Origin: Microbacterium arborescens
GTDB lineage: Bacteria; Actinomycetota; Actinomycetes; Actinomycetales; Microbacteriaceae
Direction of reading: 5' to 3'
Assembly: GCF_030369635.1 (NCBI RefSeq)
Contig: NZ_CP128474.1
Location: forward strand, 3,100,001-3,164,000
Length of the DNA stretch: 64,000 bases
The notes below the pieces were generated by a model. That model searched no databases, was not told where the DNA came from, and saw only the letters and a program-made list of their open reading frames with translations. Shown here one piece after another: positions 25,264 to 33,130 of the stretch; the first letter of the stretch is position 1; each line of letters begins with the position of its first letter. The position numbers were made by a program, and so were the translations under genes.

Positions 25264-25647
25264 ATGACCGAATCCGCCACCACGGCATCCCTCATGATCC
25301 TCATCGCCGGACCCTATGCCTCGGGCACCGGCGGCGACCCCGCGCTGATGCGGCGCAATCTGGACCGCTTGGAGGAGGCTGCCTGGCCCCTGTTCGCTGC
25401 GGGACACATCCCGATGATCGGGGAATGGGTCGCCCTCCCCGTACTCGCGAGCGCGGGGGCGGCCGGCCCCTCCGACCCGCTCGCCGAGAAGGTGATGTAT
25501 CCGGTTGCGCACCGCTTGCTGCAGCGTTGCGATGCCGTCCTGCGCTTACCGGGAGAGTCGCGTGGCGCGGATCAGGACGTCGCGATCGCACGAGAGCGGG
25601 GCATCCCCGTCTACACCGCGCTCGATGAGGTTCCGGGCGTCGCGTGA
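25264..25647 (+). CDS. DUF4406 / nucleoside 2-deoxyribosyltransferase-like protein
   Basis: A 127-residue protein: MILIAGPYASGTGGDPALMRRNLDRLEEAAWPLFAAGHIPMIGEWVALPV then LQRCDAVLRLPGESRGADQDVAIARERGIPVY. The GPY start, the conserved Asp of the middle region and the GES.GAD loop are those of DUF4406 and related deoxyribosyltransferase-fold proteins. A role in nucleotide or sugar metabolism fits the DeoR partner, but the substrate is unknown. Confidence 0.7.
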   Translation: MTESATTASLMILIAGPYASGTGGDPALMRRNLDRLEEAAWPLFAAGHIPMIGEWVALPVLASAGAAGPSDPLAEKVMYPVAHRLLQRCDAVLRLPGESRGADQDVAIARERGIPVYTALDEVPGVA

Positions 25648-25733
25648 AGCGTTTCAGACGGCGGGGCGATGAACACTCAGCAAAATCATCAGCATTTCCC
25701 AGAATCTGCCGAATTTGGCTAGAGTCGTTCGAC

Positions 25734-26249
25734 GTGAACACTGCTCGTCGACTCCTCGCCCTGCCCGCCGCCGCACTGACCGTCGCTCTGCTCGCGACCG
25801 GTTGCTCCGCGCTCAACGCCTTCACCGATGGCGGAGCCGCCGCCCCCGTCCGCGACGAGTCCGGCGCGATCGCCGAGTCGAACGAGAGCACCGACGTCTT
25901 CGCGATCCGCGTGGGCGACTGCATGCTCGACTCGGGCACCGCCGACACCGAGGTCACCGAGACCCCCACCGTCCCGTGCAGCGAGGCCCACGACCTCGAG
26001 GCGTACCACGCACAGGACATCGACGCCGACGAGTTCCCCGGCATCGAGGCGGCCCAGACCGAGGCCGAACAGGTCTGCTACGACGCGTTCGCGCCCTTCG
26101 TGGGGATCGCATACGAGGAGTCGGTCCTCGGTTTCAACTACTACGTGCCCACCGCGGGCAGCTGGGACGCCGGTGACCGCGAGATCCTCTGCCTCATCGG
26201 CGACCCGCAGGGTCAGGTCACCGGCACCCTCGCCGGCGCCGCGCGCTGA
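25734..26249 (+). CDS. Septum-formation-domain lipoprotein
   Basis: A 171-residue lipoprotein. The signal peptide ARRLLALPAAALTVALLATGC ends in a lipobox (LLATGC) at Cys22. The mature domain holds IRVGDCMLDSG, VPCSEAHDLEAYHA and VCYDAFAPFVG, the cysteine pattern of the Septum_form (PF13845) family. GTG at 25734 starts directly before the basic n-region. Alone in its transcription unit; an ordinary core gene of actinobacteria. Confidence 0.85.
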   Translation: MNTARRLLALPAAALTVALLATGCSALNAFTDGGAAAPVRDESGAIAESNESTDVFAIRVGDCMLDSGTADTEVTETPTVPCSEAHDLEAYHAQDIDADEFPGIEAAQTEAEQVCYDAFAPFVGIAYEESVLGFNYYVPTAGSWDAGDREILCLIGDPQGQVTGTLAGAAR

Positions 26250-26284
26250 CGCTTTTCCGCCATCGCCTTCGAGAGCGACTGGCG

Positions 26285-26324
26285 CGATCGCCCGCTGTGG
26301 ACATCCGTCCCTGGCGGGCGATCG
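26285..26324 (+). terminator. Hairpin after septum-formation gene
   Basis: CGATCGCCCGC (26285-26295) and GCGGGCGATCG (26314-26324) are perfect 11-bp arms, followed by TCGTTTCC. It marks the likely left edge of the island. Confidence 0.6.
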
Positions 26325-26356
26325 TCGTTTCCGGCGGGAGGGCACAGTGGCACGTC

Positions 26357-26581
26357 TCACCGGTGCAGAAGCATTACGTCCGGTGTGAGATCCACGCCGG
26401 TGAGGTGTCGATAGAGGAAGCGTTGCGGGCGCATCGTGCGCTGACCAGCGCCGTCGCCTGCAGTCCAGAACCGTCCGTAGCCGTCATCACCGACGGCGCC
26501 GACCCAAAGCCAACAATCGTCCTGCCGGGGTCCGCGCACAACGTAGGACCAGAACCGGTCGACGTCGGGTCTTCGCGCCAT
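26357..26581 (-). pseudogene. Truncated HNH endonuclease
   Basis: RRPDVDRFWSYVVRGPRQDDCWLWVGAVGDDGYGRFW ... RPQRFLYRHLTG is the N-terminal half of the phage-type HNH endonucleases (CWLW.GA....GYG.F). It stops right at LLHR, before the LC.NP segment and the last zinc/metal residues. Either a stop mutation or a DNA junction removed the rest, so it should be inactive. The rest of 26250-26647 has no supported gene. Confidence 0.65.
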
Positions 26582-26647
26582 GCGGCTATCTCCTCGCGGT
26601 GCCTGCACGGCCGAACCTACCGCGACTGAGCTCGGCAGGTCGGAGCC

Positions 26648-27640
26648 GTGCTCATCATGTTCTGCTTCAGTGAGGGCGTGAGTAAACGTGACTTATTCAA
26701 GAGCCGGTTGAGCGAAGAACCCCCGCGCGCGTTCAACGCGTCGCAGATCAGAACCATCGACACCACCGCGATCACCGGCATCCAAGACGCCCTCCGCAAC
26801 ATGCCGCAGATCAGAACCATCGACACCACCGCGATCACCGGCATCCAAGACGCCCTCCGCAACATGCCGCAGATCAGAACCATCGACACCACCGCGATCA
26901 CCGGCATCCAAGACGCCCTCCACGCCTACACGTCTTGGGTCCGATCCATTGACACCTCGTGGTTCGACGGCTTGTCGCGTCTCGCTCACCAACGGGTTCG
27001 CGCTCTGCCCCCGAATTGGGCCCACGTCTCGAGCGGTGAACGTCTCGACGATGACAAGCTGCGATTGATCTTGCTGGTCGACGGCATCGCATTGGCCTGG
27101 GTTCCCCGTTCAGCCCTCGTCGAGCGCCTCCTTGCGGCGGACGACAGTGAGGAACGCCGAGAGATCGTCCGCAGCGGATGTAACGAAATTCTCAGCGACT
27201 GCATTCGCGCCTCAAACGAGCTGCCTAGTCGCGAGGGCAGAGCGCACGCGCGGTTCGTCTCTCTGTCAGCTTCCGCGATTCGGGGTGGACACCACCAAGC
27301 GGCTCAGGCGCTCTCGGCCAACCTCATCGACACACTTGGGCGGTCGTACATGAAGCCCCACGCTGCCGGCCACAAATGGTCGCTGGTGACCGCCAAGAAT
27401 CGGAGACCTGAACTATCTAAGCTCGGCCTCCGGGCTCTCATGGTCTTGGGGCCGCTCGCTGTGAGCCACACCGATTATTGCGAAGGCGACTCGATTCCGC
27501 GCACGTTCTCTAGGCATGCGACCGCGCACGCCGTTTCCTCCCGCCAGTACACGAAGGTCAACAGTCTGATCGCGCTGATGAACGCCACAGCGTTCCTGTG
27601 CTGGCTCGAACGCGATACCGACGCCTTCGCGCCCAGCTGA
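26648..27640 (+). CDS. HEPN-like protein with three perfect 21-residue repeats
   Basis: A 330-residue protein without a family name that I know. Residues 33-92 hold three copies of QIRTIDTTAITGIQDALRN(MP). Residues about 130-190 contain LLVDGIALAWVPRSALVERLLAADD, a pattern recurring in uncharacterised actinobacterial proteins. Near the C-terminus FSRHATAHAVSSRQYTKVNSLIALMNATAFL has an RxxxxH motif (Arg289-His294) in the setting usual for HEPN ribonuclease domains (RHxxxHG then a hydrophobic helix). Start uncertain: GTG 26648, ATG 26657 or GTG 26678. First gene of the island. Confidence 0.6.
   Translation: MLIMFCFSEGVSKRDLFKSRLSEEPPRAFNASQIRTIDTTAITGIQDALRNMPQIRTIDTTAITGIQDALRNMPQIRTIDTTAITGIQDALHAYTSWVRSIDTSWFDGLSRLAHQRVRALPPNWAHVSSGERLDDDKLRLILLVDGIALAWVPRSALVERLLAADDSEERREIVRSGCNEILSDCIRASNELPSREGRAHARFVSLSASAIRGGHHQAAQALSANLIDTLGRSYMKPHAAGHKWSLVTAKNRRPELSKLGLRALMVLGPLAVSHTDYCEGDSIPRTFSRHATAHAVSSRQYTKVNSLIALMNATAFLCWLERDTDAFAPS
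26744..26921. repeat. Three 63-bp direct repeats inside the HEPN-like gene
   Basis: Units begin at 26744, 26807 and 26870. The first two are identical over all 63 bp; the third is identical for its first 52 bp. Perfect identity at DNA level points to recent duplication; the unit is a multiple of 3 so frame is kept. Confidence 0.95.
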
Positions 27641-27702
27641 CCTCACGACCGCTGGCGGTGAGCGCCAGGAACGGAGCAGATCCATCGACGCGTCGTGCCA
27701 TC

Positions 27703-28434
27703 TCAGGACTTGGGCGCCTGCCCGGTACCCGGGGCTCTGTCCGATCGTGACACTGGTGCACCGTACTCATCGTCAGCCGCTCGCACCAAGCGATCGCCGT
27801 CCTTCATCGACTCGGTGAGAGCCTTATCTAGCGATCGCGCGAGATGGCGCAGCCGCCTCACGTGTGCGATCCGGTAGATACGCGCGCGGCCCTGAATCTT
27901 ATCGATCTGGAACAGTCGGTAGACCTGGCGGGCGTGGTACTCGCGCCAGACTGCGCACGCATCCGACGCAGACGCGAGGCCCTCAGCATGTGTGGCCCCG
28001 TTCACACCTTTCACAACGATGTCGCGCTGCTGATCGAACTCGTAGAGGGCCTTAGCTAGCTTACCCGTTGTGTAAAACTGCGCCTCGGCGAGGACCGCAC
28101 GCCACTCGTCGGTAAGCAGCTCTACCTGCTTGGATCGCGCTGGGTCGAGCTCGAGCATCACAGTGACAGGACGACCGTCAGCGGCGTCCGCGATCTTTTG
28201 CCCCCGCTGTTGAAGATCCTCGATGAGGTGGTGGGTCGCGATCCCAAGACTCGTGACGACAGCCACAGCTCGGATGCCGAACGCGCGCTCCGACGCTGCC
28301 TCCGCGGCGTTCAGATCGATGAGACGGCTTCGGAGGGCGCTGCGTGCCGCTATCCAGGCGCCGATAGCCACGCCGACGATACCCAGGAGAGCGAGAATCA
28401 ACGGCACGGCGTAGACGGTCAGCGGATCGCTCAT
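27703..28434 (-). CDS. Membrane-anchored protein of unknown function
   Basis: A 243-residue protein with one N-terminal transmembrane helix (VYAVPLILALLGIVGVAIGAW, residues about 7-28) and a largely helical, charged cytoplasmic part (LIEDLQQRGQKIADAADG; YEFDQQRDIVVKGVNG). ATG at 28434 places the helix at the N-terminus; the frame is open further but non-conserved in character. It lies 70 bp after the PIN-domain gene on the same strand, so the two are probably one operon. Family not recognised. Confidence 0.6.
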   Translation of the reverse strand: MSDPLTVYAVPLILALLGIVGVAIGAWIAARSALRSRLIDLNAAEAASERAFGIRAVAVVTSLGIATHHLIEDLQQRGQKIADAADGRPVTVMLELDPARSKQVELLTDEWRAVLAEAQFYTTGKLAKALYEFDQQRDIVVKGVNGATHAEGLASASDACAVWREYHARQVYRLFQIDKIQGRARIYRIAHVRRLRHLARSLDKALTESMKDGDRLVRAADDEYGAPVSRSDRAPGTGQAPKS

Positions 28435-28504
28435 CCCGCCGGCGGGAACCGCCATCAACGAGAGCACGGTCGCGTTCTCCCATCCGACAGGCACGCCTGA
28501 GAGC

Positions 28505-29554
28505 TCATTCGATCCATCGCAGGGTCTCGTCCTCGACCCAGGCGTCATCGCCACCAGGCGCGATCGTTACCTCCGCCTCGAGGGCGACCGTAGAGGTGAA
28601 GTCCACGCCAATCATCGGGTCGGAATAGTCACCTTGCATCCACTCCACTGCCTCGGAGTGTTCCTGGAGGTACTCATCGGTCCGCATGAATCCGGAGATG
28701 GTGATCTCCGCTGTCGCTTCCACCGTTTCCGGCGGAACCCCGCTCGTCGACTCGATGTTGATCGAATCAACAGCAACTACCAGCCCCTCTTCTATCCCGT
28801 ACTTCATCGGCGCCTCGTTCGACGCGTCCACGTAGGCCCAGGTCTTCCCCTCGAAGTCGGCGAGGTGATCGATGACGGCTTGTATCGCGAGGCGTTCCTG
28901 GCGTGTCAGCAACTCACGACGCTCCTCCACCTCAGCGATCGCGTTCTCGAGGCGAGCCACAACTCGCAGTTGCCCTGGGTCGACCCACTTCTCCTCGAGC
29001 TCCTGGATGAGGGAGGGGGCAAGATCGCCGTCTAGGAGGAAGCCACCGTCGGCGCAGATGAACAGAACCTCGTCGTCGTCGTTGAGCGTTTGCATCAGCT
29101 CGACGAGGCCGTGCCAGATGATGGTGTCTCGCAGGCCCACGGTCTGGCCGCCCTTCAGTGAGGTCGGCGCTCTTCGTTCGAGTTCACGCCACACGAGCTC
29201 TTCACTCGATGTCACCGGCCAGGGACACACCTGGCATGCGGAATGCTCGAGCAGCGGCGCCAGCGCCCGGGTTGATGCGTGCTGCACGTTGGTAGACAGC
29301 GCATCCACGGTGGCCATGTAGGCCTCGGTCGGCACGCCGTGCTTTCGCGGGAGGTCGCGGACAGCAGCTTGCAGCCCTCGCACCGTGTCCTGTGCAGACT
29401 CCCTTGCCTGACGCACCGCCTCAGCGACAACAACGGGGGACAGAGCTACCTCGACTTGCCCCGGCAACAGCGCGTTGATCAGCTTGCCGCTCGTCGGGCG
29501 CATCATGAGCAAGTCTGCATGGAAGGCGTTGGTGTCCGGGTAGAGGATCAGCAC
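28505..29554 (-). CDS. PIN-domain nuclease (DUF4935-like) with extra C-terminal domain
   Basis: A 349-residue protein. The N-terminal PIN domain shows LILYPDTNAF (first Asp), SPVVVAEAVRQ (Glu), VGLRDTIIWHGLVELM (Asp) and VLFICADGGFL (last Asp), the four acidic residues that bind metal in PIN ribonucleases, in the arrangement of DUF4935. Residues about 215-349 form a further acidic, beta-rich domain (VEATAEITISGFM, ALEAEVTIAPGG). GTG at 29554 is used since the PIN core starts there. No antitoxin-like small gene adjoins it. Confidence 0.7.
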   Translation of the reverse strand: MLILYPDTNAFHADLLMMRPTSGKLINALLPGQVEVALSPVVVAEAVRQARESAQDTVRGLQAAVRDLPRKHGVPTEAYMATVDALSTNVQHASTRALAPLLEHSACQVCPWPVTSSEELVWRELERRAPTSLKGGQTVGLRDTIIWHGLVELMQTLNDDDEVLFICADGGFLLDGDLAPSLIQELEEKWVDPGQLRVVARLENAIAEVEERRELLTRQERLAIQAVIDHLADFEGKTWAYVDASNEAPMKYGIEEGLVVAVDSINIESTSGVPPETVEATAEITISGFMRTDEYLQEHSEAVEWMQGDYSDPMIGVDFTSTVALEAEVTIAPGGDDAWVEDETLRWIE

Positions 29555-29653
29555 AACGCCAGTATGTCCTCGTCCACGTCGCACGGTTCTGCGCGCCGCG
29601 TCCGTATGTCCAGCTTGTCACCGCCAGGTCGCGAGAAAGCTATCTCAAATAAG

Positions 29654-29675
29654 CTGACATAATCACCATTATCAG
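29654..29675. promoter_or_regulatory. AT-rich divergent region with CTGACATAAT/ATTATCAG dyad
   Basis: The gap between the PIN gene and the recombinase-like gene (29555-29815) is notably AT-rich in its middle. CTGACATAAT (29654-29663) and ATTATCAG (29668-29675) form an imperfect inverted repeat, a possible operator for both divergent units. Confidence 0.35.
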
Positions 29676-29815
29676 ATAAAAAGCCAGGTCAGCAGAGATA
29701 TCCAGCGATCTACTTCTCAGGGTTCCGGGAGCGCGATGCCTCAGCAAGCAGAGGGTCAGCCGATCTCGGATAGGCGGCGTCTCCCGCACCGGCACCAGCT
29801 GGACGGCAATCTACC

Positions 29816-31093
29816 GTGCCGAACCGGTGGGAGGTTGGGACGTCTGCGTACGATCAGTCCGTGAACGAGAAGGACTGGGATGCGCTGGTGCGGGCGTTTT
29901 TGCATCACCGCGCGTATACGCCCTCCACCCGTGAGACTTACCGTTTGGGGCTGCAGACCTTCCGGGAGTGGAGTCTTGAGAGCGAGCTGGAGCCGCTCGA
30001 GGCAACGGCGTCTGACATCCTCGCCTTCCGTGAAGCACTGAACAGACGCGCATTGGCCGCCGCGACGCGTAATACACGTTTGAAGAACGTTCGCAGCTTC
30101 TACGGCTACTTGCATCGCATCGGGCGGATGGACCGTGACCCAACTGCCGAGCTCTCGCTAGTCGAACCTGCACGCGCCATCCGTACGGTCCCAACTCTGG
30201 AAGAGCTCGCCGATCTCTGGGCCGTCGCGGAAGGACGCGAACGCGTAGTAATCGGGTTGCTGGCCTTCTGCAGTCTTCGTCGAGACGAACTACGTGCGGC
30301 GCGGGCCGAAGACCTCCATGACCGCGGAGGCGTCACCGCACTCAGCGTCCCGCAACGCCGCGCTCAGTCAGATATCGGATACGTAGCCGTCCCAGAGCAG
30401 GTCGCCAGCGAGATTCAGAAGCATCTTGATGGCCGTAGAAGTGGCCGCATCCTCGCCCCGGCGCGCCAGAACGACATGGTAGCCACCACCTTTGTCCATC
30501 AGATCGTCAGAGACGTCGCCCGGCGCGCAGGAATGCAAGGAAGGATCACAAGCCTCAGCCTCTCCTACGTTCTGCGGTCGGCAGCAATGGAGAATCGCTT
30601 CTCGTATCTAAGCGTCGTCAGGACTCTTCCCCCTGGAAGTCCAGACACGACAGCCGAGCTACTCCGCACCATCGACCTACCACCGCACGAGCACGCGTCC
30701 ATACGTCTTGGCAAGATGATCGCAGCGCGGGGTTCCGAGCTTGATGAGTTCATTTTGCGATCAGAGACCCTCCTGGCCGATCGCGCACAGCACCCATCGA
30801 GCGCCGTCATGCTGATCGCCGCGACGCTCGAGAGGTCTCTTCGATTCGCCGCCGCCCGGCATGGGATCTCAATCACCAAACGAGACGCGAGTCTGAGCAC
30901 ATACGCTACCCAGCTTCGAGCGCGTGGCGTTCTATCGATCTCGCAGTTGCGCACCGTTGAGCGCATCCTCGACATCAGAAACGACGCGGCACACGGGTGG
31001 TTTGAACGAGTCCTCCGGAAGGACGCGCTCTGGACTCATCATGAGTCAGTTGCGTTGATTCGACATCTCGATGAGGGCCCCCTCGGAACCTAG
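29816..31093 (+). CDS. Catalytically degenerate tyrosine-recombinase-like protein with HEPN-like C-terminus
   Basis: A 425-residue protein. Residues 20-105 are a SAM-like core-binding domain (AYTPSTRETYRLGLQTFREW, NTRLKNVRSFYGYLHRIG). Residues 125-290 align with the recombinase catalytic fold: Arg155 in FCSLRRDEL and Arg254 in SYVLRSAA remain, but the HxLR histidine is Tyr251, the LGH histidine is Pro273 (LPPGSPDTT) and the nucleophile tyrosine position is Leu282 (TTAELLR). Residues 310-425 look like a HEPN or DUF4145-type helical domain with RNDAAHGWF (Arg388-His393, RxxxxH). GTG 29861 is an alternative start. Confidence 0.7.
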   Translation: MPNRWEVGTSAYDQSVNEKDWDALVRAFLHHRAYTPSTRETYRLGLQTFREWSLESELEPLEATASDILAFREALNRRALAAATRNTRLKNVRSFYGYLHRIGRMDRDPTAELSLVEPARAIRTVPTLEELADLWAVAEGRERVVIGLLAFCSLRRDELRAARAEDLHDRGGVTALSVPQRRAQSDIGYVAVPEQVASEIQKHLDGRRSGRILAPARQNDMVATTFVHQIVRDVARRAGMQGRITSLSLSYVLRSAAMENRFSYLSVVRTLPPGSPDTTAELLRTIDLPPHEHASIRLGKMIAARGSELDEFILRSETLLADRAQHPSSAVMLIAATLERSLRFAAARHGISITKRDASLSTYATQLRARGVLSISQLRTVERILDIRNDAAHGWFERVLRKDALWTHHESVALIRHLDEGPLGT

Positions 31094-31132
31094 ACAGCCC
31101 CTACAGTTCAGGTCGCTGCTCGATACTCACTG

Positions 31133-31690
31133 CTACCTCGCGAGAGCGCGACGCACGCTCGACGCACCAACTCCAAGAACACGGCCGATGCTCTCCCAGC
31201 TGTGGCGGTCTGCGCGCAGCTGCTGGGCCGTCGCGATCCGCTCCGGGGTCATCACGCTCGGCCTGCCTCCAACCCTCCCCTGCGCCCGCGCATAGTCGAG
31301 GCCTCGTCGGGTGTTTTCCCTGATCGTGTCGACGCGCAGCTGCGCGAACACGGCCACGATCCCGAACAGGGCGCGGCCCATCGGCGACGTCGTGTCGATC
31401 ATCGGTTCTGTGAGGCTCACGATGTTCACCTGGCGCGCGTCGAGGTCCTGCAGGGTCTCGATCAGGATGCGCTCACTGCCGGCGAGCCGATCGAGCCGGC
31501 GCACCTTGAGGGTGTCCCCCGGCCGAAGGTAGTCGAGACACGCCAGCCACTGCGGCCGGTCGGTGACGCGGCTCGATTCGCCGTGGTCAACGAAGACACG
31601 CTCGCACCCGGCCGCGCGTAGCTCAGCGGCCTGCGCGTCCGGGTTCTGCTCCCGCTTCGAAACCCGGGCGTAACCGACTTCATGTGCCAT
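31133..31690 (-). CDS. Small serine recombinase (resolvase/invertase family)
   Basis: A 185-residue recombinase. GYARVSKREQNPDAQ holds the catalytic serine (Ser12) and the usual DxQ; LKVRRLDRLAGSERILIETL and GRALFGIVAVFAQLRVDTIRENTRRGLDYAR form the catalytic core and long E helix; the C-terminal HTH is TPERIATAQQLRADRHSWESIGRVLGVGASSVRRAL. All key arginines (RRLDRL) are present, so it looks active. It starts exactly at the edge of a res-like region (31687-31823), as tnpR genes do beside their res. A diverged fragment lies at 2324-2443. Confidence 0.93.
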   Translation of the reverse strand: MAHEVGYARVSKREQNPDAQAAELRAAGCERVFVDHGESSRVTDRPQWLACLDYLRPGDTLKVRRLDRLAGSERILIETLQDLDARQVNIVSLTEPMIDTTSPMGRALFGIVAVFAQLRVDTIRENTRRGLDYARAQGRVGGRPSVMTPERIATAQQLRADRHSWESIGRVLGVGASSVRRALAR

Positions 31691-31823
31691 GCCGAAAACG
31701 GTACCGCCGAGGTTCCGGCGCGAAACGGTTTCGACAGGGGGTTTCGGCCTATCGATCGTCGGCGTGTCGCACAGCTGTTCGTCGACGTCGACGAGCCTGC
31801 CAGAAACGATCAGTTTCGGACGA
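31687..31823. other. Res-like site R1 upstream of the serine recombinase
   Basis: The 28-bp dyad at 31796-31823 (GAAACGATCAGTTTCGG, centre AT at 31809-31810) is the putative crossover site. Between it and the recombinase start codon lie GCCGAAAACG (31691-31700), GCCGAGGTTCCGG (31706-31718) and GCGAAACGGTTTCGAC plus GGGTTTCGGCC (31719-31748), i.e. several half-sites in both orientations, as in Tn3-type res regions with sites I, II and III. The rest of 31824-31944 holds nothing else. Confidence 0.6.
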
Positions 31824-31944
31824 TTGTGGGTACATACAAACAGAGGGGTGAGTGTCTTGACGGAAAGTTTGGGACGCTCCAGGCCTGACGTGGCATGTAG
31901 AGGGTGAACAGCAGCAAGGCTGACACGGTCGGAAGGACCCTTGT

Positions 31945-32535
31945 ATGAGTGCTCTCGAAGAAGAACTGCGGCGTCTCGACCCTGCGAGGAACCTCAACGA
32001 CGAATCCCTGACGCCGATGGTCTCGAGCGCCTGGAACCACGCGCGCGCGACTGCAGGTAGGCGCGGTGCCCGAAAACGGTGGAAGGTGATTGTCCCCGTC
32101 GGGCTGACGGTGGCGATCGTGTCAACGGGAGCAGCGGTTGCCAGCCCGCTGTGGCTCGGCATCGATGACACGCAGGTCGAAGCGGATATGCAGGTGGCGA
32201 TCAACTACACCACTGTGTCCGGAACAACGGTCGACTGCGTCTGGGCGGTGTATGTCGGAGGAGCAGACCGCACGAGCCGAGACGAGCGTGTGGCGGAAGC
32301 TTTGTCCTCGACTAACTGGGACGGCGTTGGTCAGGAGATCTACGATCAGGCAACCGCGAACCCCGTGGCACCCCAATCTGGCGAGACCTGGACGAACGAC
32401 ACATCCGAGACACGTGACGCGATCTCCTTCAAGATCGCAATCCTTCCCGTGATCGAGCGTCGCCTGCCACCAGACCTCCAAGGAGTCGCAAGCCAGTGGG
32501 GTAGCACCGACACGTGCAACGGCCCCTTCCGGTGA
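31945..32535 (+). CDS. Single-pass membrane protein, likely anti-sigma partner
   Basis: A 196-residue protein: a cytoplasmic N-terminus (SALEEELRRLDPARNLND), one transmembrane helix (WKVIVPVGLTVAIVSTGAAVAS, about residues 46-68) and an extracytoplasmic domain with cysteines (VDCVWAVYVGG, DTCNGPF). Its stop overlaps the start of an ECF-type sigma gene, so a sensor or anti-sigma role is likely; a zinc-type HxxxCxxC motif is not present. Family otherwise not recognised. Confidence 0.65.
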   Translation: MSALEEELRRLDPARNLNDESLTPMVSSAWNHARATAGRRGARKRWKVIVPVGLTVAIVSTGAAVASPLWLGIDDTQVEADMQVAINYTTVSGTTVDCVWAVYVGGADRTSRDERVAEALSSTNWDGVGQEIYDQATANPVAPQSGETWTNDTSETRDAISFKIAILPVIERRLPPDLQGVASQWGSTDTCNGPFR

Positions 32536-33130
32536 TGACCGTCAACGACCAAACCCCTGAGGACCGTGCGACAACCGTCGTCACATCCAACGGCGAAGAC
32601 CTCCTTCGCTACCTCGCACGCCGCGCCCCACCGAGGCCCGAGACATGCTCAACGAGACACTGGCCATCATCTGGGAACGTCGCACCCGCATACCTCGCGA
32701 TCAGCTCGAAGCACGAATGTGGAGCTTCGGTATCGCCCGCAACATCCTGCGCAGACACCGACGCCACCACTCCAGAACAGAACAAGCCCTACACTCGGTC
32801 CATGTTCAGGACCTGCTGACCGACATCCGCCAGAGCGACCCGGCACAGATCGGGGAGACCAACGAAAGAGACAACCAAGTGTGGGCGGCGCTTCAAGAGC
32901 TCCGGCCGACCGAACGCGAACTCGTCATGCTCGTGCACTGGGACAACCTCACACTGGCTGACGCAGCGACACTCCTCAGCATCAACCCCTCCACCGCACG
33001 AACCCGATACGCGCGAGCAAAACAGCGTCTCGCCATTCGATTAGCGACCAACGAGCAAGCCCGCAGCGGCCGCGCAGGCTCAGAGTCCATGGGCACCATG
33101 CCGAAAACGTCGACCGAAACCTCGTTTTGA
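32535..33130 (+). pseudogene. ECF-type RNA polymerase sigma factor with a one-base frameshift
   Basis: ATG at 32535 overlaps the previous stop. The first frame reads TVNDQTPEDRATT...EDLLRYLARRAP; the homologous continuation, EARDMLNETLAIIWERRTRIP...MWSFGIARNIL (region 2) and ELRPTERELVMLVHWDNLTLADAATLLSINPSTARTRYARAKQRL (region 4), is in the -1 frame. The switch falls at the C4 run 32626-32629; one more base there would restore the frame. The second frame alone (ATG 32645, 161 residues) lacks the start of region 2. The 3' end reads into the res-like copy R2. Sequencing error, true loss or frameshifting cannot be told apart here. Confidence 0.7.

Noticed and set aside
29816..31093. Active phage integrase
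   Set aside because: The HxLR histidine, the LGH histidine and the nucleophilic tyrosine positions are Tyr251, Pro273 and Leu282, and the C-terminus is an extra helical domain; strand exchange is not expected.
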